15,742 nt of DNA from Spirochaetaceae bacterium (GTDB taxonomy: Bacteria > Spirochaetota > Spirochaetia > Treponematales > Breznakiellaceae), in assembly GCA_031255315.1 (NCBI GenBank), contig JAIRSS010000229.1, positions 1-15,742 of the forward strand. The letters run 5' to 3'. Both the position numbers and the translations under genes were made by a program. Shown piece after piece: positions 8,898 through 15,007 of the stretch (position 1 is the stretch's first letter; each line of letters begins with the position of its first letter). Under the pieces are notes generated by a model, which searched no databases, was not told the origin of the DNA, and saw nothing but the letters and a program-made list of their open reading frames with translations.

Positions 8898-9101
8898 ATG
8901 ATGAAGTGCAAATACTTTGGCGGCTGTTCGGCCCCGCTGTGCCCCAAAGATGGGGGAGTTACGGACCGGGTATGGTTTGTTGATGAGGACGCCTGCCGTT
9001 TAACCGATGTTCCCGAATGGGTGAAGCGGCGTAGTTCAAAGCCCGCCCGGTTATTACCAAAAAGGAATGGGAGAAATACCGGACCGCCGCCGGAAAATTA
9101 A
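8898..9101 (+). CDS. Small Cys-containing ORF, probably frameshifted
   Basis: The 67-residue reading begins MMKCKYFGGCSAPLCPKDG, with a C-x5-C-x5-C pattern, followed by VWFVDEDACRLTDVPEWVKRR. After residue about 44 it becomes Arg/Pro-rich and less protein-like. Switching frame near 9033 instead gives ARPVITKKEWEKYRTAAGKLN, which looks more natural, so an indel is likely and the gene may be broken. No good Shine-Dalgarno is present. In the same frame upstream, an ATG at 8814 overlaps the integrase stop and gives MNERRMGWLPLTAATDLRVV before a TAG at 8874-8876. I do not recognise the family. The context suggests cargo of the decayed integrated element. Confidence 0.4.
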   Translation: MMKCKYFGGCSAPLCPKDGGVTDRVWFVDEDACRLTDVPEWVKRRSSKPARLLPKRNGRNTGPPPEN

Positions 9102-9161
9102 ACGCCAAATCGCCGGGCTTTCAAGGCAAGAAAGGGATAAATCCTTGTACTTCAAACAGGG

Positions 9162-9204
9162 TTCCCGGAGAAAAGGGTAGTTTTTTGATACCCCTCGCCG
9201 GGAA
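9162..9204. other. Two-tier hairpin
   Basis: An outer 7-bp stem TTCCCGG (9162-9168) / CCGGGAA (9198-9204) encloses an inner 5-bp stem GGGTA (9175-9179) / TACCC (9189-9193), with a loop containing six Ts. The stem-internal loop-stem plan is that of a folded RNA element, but the function is unknown. Confidence 0.45.
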
Positions 9205-9316
9205 TGGGGCCTGAAAACACAGGTAAAATAGGAACAGAACCATGCCGCCCCTTTTGGCCCCCTGAGTTTTTCCCCACAACAGCATTAATGTATTAAACCC
9301 GCCTATATGCCAACAA

Positions 9317-9618
9317 ACAGGTATGCCTGTATCGGTAAATTGTTTACCTGACGTTAGCAAGCATGGCCCGGCCTGGAGGGTTGGTGCGGCCCTTGCGCGG
9401 CCGTTCACCGCCGCAAAAAAAGCAAGGGGCGCGGCAAGGCCGGGCCTGGGTGATGTGGGGGGCGGGGGGCTGGCCCCCCGTAGAGGAGGTAGCGGAGGGC
9501 CGTAGGGCCGGAGCGCAGGGGTCGGACTTGCGGAGCAAGTCCGCGACTTTCCCCTTTCTCAATTCAATTTGCTGGCAACGGTTCTGGAACAATCGCGGTG
9601 AACTGGGGCTAAAGCCCC
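9317..9618. other. Series of GC-rich hairpins, possible structured RNA or repeat cluster
   Basis: Seen by eye: ACAGG/CCTGT (9317-9330) and GGTAAA/TTTACC with loop TTG (9334-9348). There is a long imperfect pairing between TGGCCCGGCCTGG (from 9364) and AAGGCCGGGCCTGGG (to 9450). CGGGGGG/CCCCCCG with loop CTGG lies at 9463-9480. CGGACTTGC/GCAAGTCCG, a perfect 9-bp stem with loop GGA, lies at 9523-9543. GGGGCT/AGCCCC lies at 9605-9618. Between them runs a purine-rich tract containing GAGGAGG and GCGGAGGGCC. No known RNA family (tmRNA, RNase P, SRP, 6S, group II intron domain V) is recognisable. It could be a non-coding RNA or a cluster of palindromic intergenic repeats. Confidence 0.5.
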
Positions 9619-9699
9619 GCCTTCATTCCGCCAATTTTCGTTATTCCCCCGCAGGTGAATAACATAGTTGCAAAGAATTAAAAAATTGTAAAATATCCC

Positions 9700-9728
9700 T
9701 TGATATAATAAAAAAGGTATTATATACT
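9700..9728 (+). promoter_or_regulatory. Strong sigma-70-type promoter
   Basis: TTGATA (9700-9705), a 17-base spacer, then TATACT (9723-9728) in an AT-rich segment. An inverted repeat ATATAATA (9703-9710) / TATTATAT (9718-9725) spans both boxes and could be an operator. The expected start point, six or seven bases past the -10 box, falls on or next to the ATG at 9735, so the transcript may be leaderless. Confidence 0.6.
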
Positions 9729-9734
9729 AAAAAC

Positions 9735-9944
9735 ATGGGTGAAGAACTGATTTTTTCAAAAACTATCTCTGAAATAATTGCGTTTGGCATGGTTTTTGCT
9801 TTCTATTGCAAGTGTGTTGGTGCGTTTTGCCCGGTTCAGGTGCGCTTCCCACAAAAGCGGCGCGGTGAAATAGCCGCGCCCGATATAGTTTTCACCCCCC
9901 CCCCCCCCCCCCCATACCTAGCGCGGTTTTCTTACATTCTGTAG
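9735..9944 (+). CDS. Small ORF containing a poly-C tract, possibly phase-variable
   Basis: As sequenced this is a 69-residue reading (MGEELIFSKTISEIIAFGMV...). It has a hydrophobic segment at about 11-31 and then a Pro run encoded by 19 consecutive Cs at 9895-9913, ending at TAG 9942-9944. There is no Shine-Dalgarno, but a good promoter ends six bases before the ATG, which fits leaderless translation. With one extra C, or two fewer, the frame would continue as IPSAVFLHSVVTTGKLFF and so on to TGA 10037-10039, giving about 101 residues. That stop overlaps the next ATG. With one C fewer it stops at once, at TAG 9919-9921. I do not recognise the product. A GGCGCGG/CCGCGCC hairpin (9859-9880) lies inside. 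A non-coding explanation remains possible. Confidence 0.35.
   Translation: MGEELIFSKTISEIIAFGMVFAFYCKCVGAFCPVQVRFPQKRRGEIAAPDIVFTPPPPPPYLARFSYIL
9895..9913. repeat. Homopolymer of 19 Cs
   Basis: An uninterrupted run of 19 Cs, preceded by TTTTCA and followed by ATACC. Runs of this length are highly prone to slipped-strand length change, and also to sequencing and assembly error. It is the only such tract in the window and lies inside a small ORF whose reading frame depends on its length. Confidence 0.95.
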
Positions 9945-10035
9945 TAACCACAGGTAAACTTTTTTTCCGCAGAAAACTCATAACGGCGGTTCGGGAATTC
10001 TGTCTCCCCGGTGCATATACCAAAGGAGATACAGA

Positions 10036-10368
10036 ATGACCCTGGGGAAATTGAATGGATTCGCAGAAACAGCATTGGAGTGGACGCTGGGGGCGAAAAG
10101 ATCGTTGCGGCCATTTGGGTTGACTGCCGTAATGGAGGCGGCTCCGGTACTCTACACCGATTGCCTGTCAGTGACGGAGATCGGAAAGATTGAAGCCCCG
10201 GGACCAATTTATCTCTGGTTTTTCATCAGAGCCTTCAATCTTGAGAGACATTTCTTTTTTCATATATCCGTATACCGTATGTTTATTTCTGTTTATAACT
10301 TTTTCGGGCTTATATCAGGGGGATTGAGTGATATACAGAATTTACGCACGATGACAAGGCCGATTTGA
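10036..10368 (+). CDS. Small ORF with strong ribosome binding site, unknown function
   Basis: The 110-residue reading starts MTLGKLNGFAETALEW. The ATG at 10036 has AAAGGAGA at 10022-10029 with ideal spacing, and it overlaps as ATGA the TGA (10037-10039) of the frame that would continue the upstream poly-C ORF. The second half is aromatic and hydrophobic (IYLWFFIRAF, then HISVYRMFISVYNFF), so a membrane segment is possible. It ends inside the promoter zone of the sugar operon. No family is recognised. Another frame at 10011-10193 contains IGVDAGGEKIVAAI, which vaguely resembles the phosphate loop of ROK sugar kinases, so a decayed gene is an alternative. The region also forms RNA stems (10188-10240). 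Confidence 0.35.
   Translation: MTLGKLNGFAETALEWTLGAKRSLRPFGLTAVMEAAPVLYTDCLSVTEIGKIEAPGPIYLWFFIRAFNLERHFFFHISVYRMFISVYNFFGLISGGLSDIQNLRTMTRPI
10188..10240 (+). other. Nested stem structure upstream of the sugar operon
   Basis: An outer 8-bp stem GATTGAAG (10188-10195) / CTTCAATC (10233-10240) encloses CTCTG (10213-10217) / CAGAG (10227-10231) with loop GTTTTTCAT. A pyrimidine-rich segment containing a T-run follows (ATTTCTTTTTTC, ending about 10261). It could be a terminator for the preceding small transcript or a folded leader. The stem loops are large, so either call is tentative. Confidence 0.35.
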
Positions 10369-10402
10369 TATTGTACCTGTTAGAATATTTTAAATATTCT
10401 AA
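10365..10402 (+). promoter_or_regulatory. Promoter and palindromic operator of the arabinose operon
   Basis: TTAGAATATTT (10380-10390), one T, then its exact reverse complement (10392-10402) form a 23-bp inverted repeat. It overlaps any plausible core promoter. Options are the extended -10 TGTTAGAAT (10378-10386), or TTGTAC (10371-10376) with TATTCT (10395-10400) at 18 bases. A protein bound here would block transcription. The TTAG...CTAA ends recall operators of ROK-family XylR repressors. It does not look like the Bacillus AraR box (ATTTGTACGTACAAAT). No regulator gene is encoded nearby. Confidence 0.55.
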
Positions 10403-10431
10403 AAAATATGAAACTGAATTAGGAGGAATCT

Positions 10432-11736
10432 ATGAAAAGAGAGATGTTAGGAATCGTGTTTTGCGTTGTCCTTTCCATCGTATTCGTAAGTTGCAATAGG
10501 GCTAAACCCGCTGAAAGCGGAGGTTCCAGGAGCGCTTATGAATTGAGTTTCTGGACCTTTCAGGATTTGCATCGCGAGTTTTACGATGACGCGGTATCCG
10601 TATGGAATCAGAAAAACCCGGATCGTCCCATCACCCTCAAATCTGAGGTGTATGCCTACGATGACAATCACAACAAGCTGCTCATTGCCCTACAGTCTGG
10701 TCAGGGTGCGCCCGACATGGTGGACATCGAGATCAACCGTTTTGCCAACTATTTACAGGGTTCAACACCGGGACTGGAACCTCTGAACGATGTTCTTGTT
10801 CCTTATATGGACAAGGTGGTTAAAGCGCGATTCGATAACTATGCGAAAAATGGGAACTACTACGGAATAGACTTTCATGTTGGCGCTACGGTTGTATATT
10901 ACAACGCGGAAATTATGGATGCCGCCGGGATTAACATAGACGACATCAAGACATGGAAGGACTTCGCCGATGCGGGAAGAGTGGTCCTTGCGGGAACAGG
11001 AAAGCCTATGACTGCCTATGAAACCACCGAACACTGGTCAATCTACCCCATGATGAACCAGCAGGGCGCCGACATCTTTGGCGCCGATGGATCAGTGACG
11101 CTGGACAATGCCGTTAATGTGGCTACTCTTCAATATATGCTAGACAACATCAAAACCGGCGTGGCGATAAAGGCTCCCGGAGGATTTATGCATGCCGAGG
11201 AATGGTACGCCTACATGAACCAGGGCAATGTGGGAGCCATCCTGATGCCGGCATGGTATATGGGGCGTTTCACTGACTATATGCCTGACCTCAAGGGGAA
11301 AATCGTTATTCGCCCTATGCCTATTTTCAAGGAAGGGGACAAGCGGTCTGCCGGTATGGGCGGTACCGGGACTGCCGTTACCGCTCAGGCAAAGGACAAA
11401 CAGCTTGTCAAGGAATTTCTCGCCTTCGCCAAGTTGGATCGGGATCAGAGCATCAAAACATGGACTATCCTCGGCTTTGATCCCCTGCGCTGGGATGTAT
11501 GGGATGATCCTGTTATGAAGCAGCCCAACAAGTACATTGATTATTTTGGTCCTGATGTGTTTGACATACTGTATACCATCAAGGATGAGTTTAATCCCCT
11601 GAACATTACTCCCCAGTATCCCAAGGGTATTACTATTCTTCAAAAAACCGTTATGCCCAATGTGCTGGAAAATGAGACGCAGACTCCGGCGGCGGGGCTC
11701 AAGGCCGCCGCAGACGAACTGCGGGCAGAGAGTTAA
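10432..11736 (+). CDS. araN: ABC transporter sugar-binding lipoprotein, AraN-like
   Basis: This is a family 1 extracellular solute-binding protein that delivers arabinose-containing oligosaccharides to the permeases that follow. The N-terminus is a lipoprotein signal: KRE, a hydrophobic core, then FVSC with lipidated Cys21. Ser at -1 and a relaxed lipobox are usual in spirochaetes. A Ser/Gly-rich linker precedes the mature fold, which begins near LSFWTFQDLHREFYDD. GAPDMVDIEI and YYGIDFHVGATVVYYN are typical of the family. The length of 434 residues is normal. AGGAGG (10420-10425) sits seven bases before the ATG. The specificity call rests on gene order (binding protein, two permeases, GH51 enzyme) and on the resemblance of the permeases to B. 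subtilis AraP/AraQ. The binding protein alone would not prove arabinan sugars. Confidence 0.85.
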   Translation: MKREMLGIVFCVVLSIVFVSCNRAKPAESGGSRSAYELSFWTFQDLHREFYDDAVSVWNQKNPDRPITLKSEVYAYDDNHNKLLIALQSGQGAPDMVDIEINRFANYLQGSTPGLEPLNDVLVPYMDKVVKARFDNYAKNGNYYGIDFHVGATVVYYNAEIMDAAGINIDDIKTWKDFADAGRVVLAGTGKPMTAYETTEHWSIYPMMNQQGADIFGADGSVTLDNAVNVATLQYMLDNIKTGVAIKAPGGFMHAEEWYAYMNQGNVGAILMPAWYMGRFTDYMPDLKGKIVIRPMPIFKEGDKRSAGMGGTGTAVTAQAKDKQLVKEFLAFAKLDRDQSIKTWTILGFDPLRWDVWDDPVMKQPNKYIDYFGPDVFDILYTIKDEFNPLNITPQYPKGITILQKTVMPNVLENETQTPAAGLKAAADELRAES

Positions 11737-11748
11737 AGGAGAGGCGGG

Positions 11749-12651
11749 ATGAAAAATAGCGTAAAACGCCTGACTTTGGATTCACAAAAAATAGCCCCCT
11801 ATTTATTCATTCTGCCTTTTATTCTCACCTTTTTTATATTTTTTCTCTATCCTCTGGTGAGCTCGTTTATTATGAGTTTCCAGAAACTTAATAGTTTTAC
11901 TGATATCGAGTTCATCGGTATTAAAAATTACCGGAACCTTTTTAATGTACATTACTACGCCGCCATCGTAAACAGTATGCGTTATACTTTCTGGACTATC
12001 ATCGTTTTGGTTCCCGTCCCTCTTCTCCTTGCGGTGATACTGAACGGCAAGTTCACTTGGGGTAGAATTATCTTTCGCTCTGCCTTTTTCATGCCTGCCC
12101 TGACTTCAGTTATCGTGGCAGGCATGTTTTTTCGCTACGCTTTCGGCTCTCAGGATAGTACCTTTGTAAATGCCATATTGGGAATTTTCGGTGTCCCCTC
12201 CAGAAAATGGCTCATGGAGCGCAATACCGGTATGTTTGCACTGGTGGTGCTTTGTACTTGGCGTTGGTTGGGTGTAAACATCGTGTATTTTCTTTCAGGT
12301 TTGCAGAATATTTCCCCTGAGCTGTATGAGTCCGCCGACATAGACGGAGCTAACCTTGTGAGAAAATTTTTTCACATCACCATTCCTGGTTTACGGCCTG
12401 TAATAATCTACGTGGTTACCATAAGCGTCTACGGAGGTCTTTCCATGTTTGCCGAATCCTTCGCTTTTTGGACCGCTCGTTCTCCTGCGGACATAGGGCT
12501 TACGCTGGTTGGGTATATTTATTATGCAGGGTTTACCAATAACGATCTGGGATTCGCCTCTGCGGTGGGGGTGACGTTGATTTTCCTCATTATGATTATC
12601 ACGGTTATCCAGTTAAGCCTGTTTGGATTTTTTAAGAAAGAGGAATCCTGA
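11749..12651 (+). CDS. araP: Arabinooligosaccharide ABC transporter permease, AraP-like
   Basis: A 300-residue inner-membrane permease of the MalF/UgpA class, one half of the translocation channel. About six hydrophobic segments are visible (17-43, 79-99, 111-131, 161-183, 216-235, 270-293). The cytoplasmic EAA loop that contacts the ATPase is ELYESADIDGANLVRKFFHI from 191, with the key Asp-Gly pair. Stretches such as RYTFWTIIVLVPVPL, PALTSVIVAG and SPADIGLTLVGY closely resemble B. subtilis AraP as I remember it. The ATG follows araN by 12 bases with AAAGGAGAGG in the gap. The stop shares one base with the araQ start (TGATG). No ATPase gene accompanies the permeases, so a shared MsmX-type ATPase encoded elsewhere is inferred. 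The gene is AT-richer than the housekeeping genes to its left. Confidence 0.9.
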   Translation: MKNSVKRLTLDSQKIAPYLFILPFILTFFIFFLYPLVSSFIMSFQKLNSFTDIEFIGIKNYRNLFNVHYYAAIVNSMRYTFWTIIVLVPVPLLLAVILNGKFTWGRIIFRSAFFMPALTSVIVAGMFFRYAFGSQDSTFVNAILGIFGVPSRKWLMERNTGMFALVVLCTWRWLGVNIVYFLSGLQNISPELYESADIDGANLVRKFFHITIPGLRPVIIYVVTISVYGGLSMFAESFAFWTARSPADIGLTLVGYIYYAGFTNNDLGFASAVGVTLIFLIMIITVIQLSLFGFFKKEES

Positions 12652-13490
12652 TGCAACGAAGAAAAGTCTATCTGCAATTAATCGCCTTCGTTATATGTAC
12701 ACTTACTGCTATATTTACCCTTATTCCCTTTCTGTTTATGATCATTTCGTCATTTAAGCCGGGACAGGAATTAATGCGCTACGGAATTAGCCTGAAGCTT
12801 GATGTTGCGATAATGAGCTTCAACAATTATATGCTTCTCGCTACCGACAACAGCGCCATTTATTTTAGATGGTACGCTAATTCTCTTATCATCACCGTCA
12901 TCCAGACCGCCGTTTGCCTCGGCCTGTCTTCCGCTGTAGGTTATGCTTTGGCGGTGTACCGGTTTCGGGGTAGGAATCTCGCATTTATACTGGTACTTAT
13001 CGTCATGATGGTACCGGTAGAGATACTATTACTGCCCTTGTACAAACTGGTTATCGGCATGGGGATATATAATACCTACGCCGGCATTATTCTGCCTTAT
13101 GCGGTTTCCCCTTTCGCGGTATTTTTCTTTCGCCAATATGCCGTAGGTATCCCTAAGGATTTTATTGATGCGTCTCGCATCGACGGTTGCGGGGAATTCA
13201 GAATCTTCGTCCAGATTATCTTTCCGCTAATGAAACCCGCAGTGGGTGCCATGACCATTCTACAGGCTATGGGAAGCTGGAACGCATTTGTCTGGCCCAT
13301 GATTGTTACCGCCGACCGATTCAAAATGACCTTGCCAGTAGGGCTTTCCACCTTGATAACCCCCTACGGAAACAACTACAATATGCTAATGCCTGGCGCG
13401 GTCCTGGCGGTAATTCCTATCGCGATTATTTATCTTTTCAAGCAGAACGCCTTCATTGATGGTATGACTATCGGTGGCGTCAAGGGATAA
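12651..13490 (+). CDS. araQ: Arabinooligosaccharide ABC transporter permease, AraQ-like
   Basis: A 279-residue permease of the MalG/UgpE class, partner of AraP in the membrane channel. Hydrophobic segments lie near 8-33, 76-104, 108-135, 142-160, 196-220 and 245-263. The EAA loop is KDFIDASRIDGCGEFRIFVQ from 169. The C-terminus MTIGGVKG and the segment GLSTLITPYGNNYNML strongly recall AraQ of B. subtilis. The start overlaps the araP stop by one base, with AAGAGGAA just upstream, so the two subunits are probably translated in step. The Asp-Gly of the EAA loop is intact and the gene looks functional. Confidence 0.9.
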   Translation: MQRRKVYLQLIAFVICTLTAIFTLIPFLFMIISSFKPGQELMRYGISLKLDVAIMSFNNYMLLATDNSAIYFRWYANSLIITVIQTAVCLGLSSAVGYALAVYRFRGRNLAFILVLIVMMVPVEILLLPLYKLVIGMGIYNTYAGIILPYAVSPFAVFFFRQYAVGIPKDFIDASRIDGCGEFRIFVQIIFPLMKPAVGAMTILQAMGSWNAFVWPMIVTADRFKMTLPVGLSTLITPYGNNYNMLMPGAVLAVIPIAIIYLFKQNAFIDGMTIGGVKG

Positions 13491-13519
13491 AATAAAACGA
13501 AGATATTGAGGAAAAACAA

Positions 13520-15007
13520 ATGAATGGAAAAGTCCGTGTGATGCTGGATAAGGATTATAGAGTCGGCTCCATAGGGAGTCGGCTTTACTCTACCTTTGTA
13601 GAACATCTGGGGCGTTGTGTATACGATGGAATTTACGAGCCGGGGCATCCTCAGGCCGATACACAAGGTTTCCGGGAGGATGTACGGGCACTAGTAAGGG
13701 AGCTTCACTTCGGCGCCCTGCGTTACCCCGGCGGCAATTTTGTGTCGGGTTATAACTGGCATGACGGAATCGGCCCCAGGGCCGAAAGGCCCATGCGTCT
13801 GGACTATGCATGGTCTTCTATAGAACCCAATGAGATAGGTATTGATGAATTTTGCGACTATGCCAAGTCCGTGGGCAGCGAAGTAATGTATGCCGTTAAT
13901 ATGGGAACCGGAACCCCTCAGGAAGCAGGATATCTGGTGGAATACGCCAATTTTCCCTCGGGTACTTTTTATTCCGATCTGCGTGTCAAAAACGGACACC
14001 GGGAACCCCACAATATCAAACTCTGGTGTATCGGCAATGAAATGGATGGGGCTTGGCAGACTTGTCATTTGGATGCTCCGGATTATGGCAAAAAGGCGCT
14101 GGAGGCGGCGAAGATCATGAAATGGGTGGATCCTTCCATTGAATTGACAGCCTGTGGTAGTTCCACATCCTGCCAACCTACTTACCCCGAGTGGGACCGC
14201 ATCGTATTGGAATACACCTATGATAAGGTCGATTATCTTTCCCTTCACCGCTACTACGAAAATCTGGGAAACGAGTTAGATTTTCTCGCTTCTTTTCACG
14301 AGATGGACAGTTTTATCAAAACGGTGGCCGCTACCGCCGATTATGTCAAAGCCCTCAAGCGATCCAAAAGGACAATGATGCTGTCTTTCGACGAGTGGAA
14401 CATCTGGTACCAGGCCAAAACCCGGATGCGACAGTGGGAATTTGCTCCTTCCATTCTGGAAGACAATTATTCTCTTCTGGACGCCATCGTTTTCGGTGGG
14501 CTTCTATGTACCCTGATCAACAATTCCGACAGGGTCCGCATTGCCTGTCTCGCCCAGATGGTGAATGTCATCGCCCCTATCATTACCGAAAAAGGCGGCA
14601 AAGCCATACGCCAGACGATATTTTATCCCTTCGCCATGGCCGCCCAATATTGTACCGGGGTTGCTCTTAGGGTCTTTGCCAAAGCACCGGTATTGGAAAG
14701 CGCCGCCTACGGAGAAGTGCCTTCCATTGCCTGCGCCGCTACCTATAATGAAGAACGGGGTGAGGTGGCGGTGCTCTGCGTGAACATTTCTGGTGAAACT
14801 CAGCTTATGGAACTTGATCTGAAATCCTTTGGTAACGTACACTGGATTGAGCATAAAATTATGGAAGGAGAGCTTTCCGCCGTCAACACTTTTGATGTTC
14901 CGAACCGGATACTTCCCCGATCCGTTGAGATCAGGAAAGAGGCCGTTTCTGTGCCGGATGTATCGCTTTCTCCAAAATCGTTCCATTTTATGCGATTTAA
15001 AGTATAA
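13520..15007 (+). CDS. abfA: Intracellular alpha-L-arabinofuranosidase, GH51
   Basis: AbfA releases terminal L-arabinofuranose from arabinooligosaccharides by a retaining mechanism. The 495-residue length and motifs fit GH51: RYPGGNFVSGYNW (68-80), acid/base Glu174 in LWCIGNEMDGAWQ, SLHRYYEN (241-248), and nucleophile Glu292 in LSFDEWNIW. The spacing of the two Glu residues matches the Geobacillus enzyme (175 and 294). A TIM barrel is followed by a C-terminal beta domain (from about 385, with EERGEVAVLCVN). There is no signal peptide, so it acts in the cytoplasm on sugars brought in by AraNPQ. The ATG lies 29 bases after araQ with GAGGA upstream, in the same operon. Genes for using free arabinose (araA, araB, araD) are not in the window. 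Confidence 0.95.
   Translation: MNGKVRVMLDKDYRVGSIGSRLYSTFVEHLGRCVYDGIYEPGHPQADTQGFREDVRALVRELHFGALRYPGGNFVSGYNWHDGIGPRAERPMRLDYAWSSIEPNEIGIDEFCDYAKSVGSEVMYAVNMGTGTPQEAGYLVEYANFPSGTFYSDLRVKNGHREPHNIKLWCIGNEMDGAWQTCHLDAPDYGKKALEAAKIMKWVDPSIELTACGSSTSCQPTYPEWDRIVLEYTYDKVDYLSLHRYYENLGNELDFLASFHEMDSFIKTVAATADYVKALKRSKRTMMLSFDEWNIWYQAKTRMRQWEFAPSILEDNYSLLDAIVFGGLLCTLINNSDRVRIACLAQMVNVIAPIITEKGGKAIRQTIFYPFAMAAQYCTGVALRVFAKAPVLESAAYGEVPSIACAATYNEERGEVAVLCVNISGETQLMELDLKSFGNVHWIEHKIMEGELSAVNTFDVPNRILPRSVEIRKEAVSVPDVSLSPKSFHFMRFKV

Larger units (their letters stand above)
9102..9734. other. Gene-free stretch rich in hairpins
   Basis: No credible gene is seen. Several overlapping open frames on both strands between 9121 and 9662 are low-complexity readings of GC-rich palindromes. 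The left part (9102-9316) holds a two-tier hairpin. The middle (9317-9620) holds a run of separate hairpins. The right end (9655-9734) turns sharply AT-rich and carries a strong promoter. The boundaries of any transcript are not visible. Confidence 0.6.

Noticed and set aside
9121..9408. 95-residue minus-strand frame in the hairpin-rich region
   Set aside because: It overlaps several inverted repeats and two competing plus-strand frames. There is no ribosome binding site or known motif.
9317..9618. Retron, diversity-generating retroelement or CRISPR array
   Set aside because: There is no reverse transcriptase gene nearby, no template/variable repeat pair, and no regularly spaced direct repeats. 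The hairpins alone do not support any of these.
9363..9662. 99-residue plus-strand frame (GGGWPPVEEVAEGRRAG type)
   Set aside because: The translation is a readout of GC-rich palindromes, and neighbouring frames on both strands are equally open.
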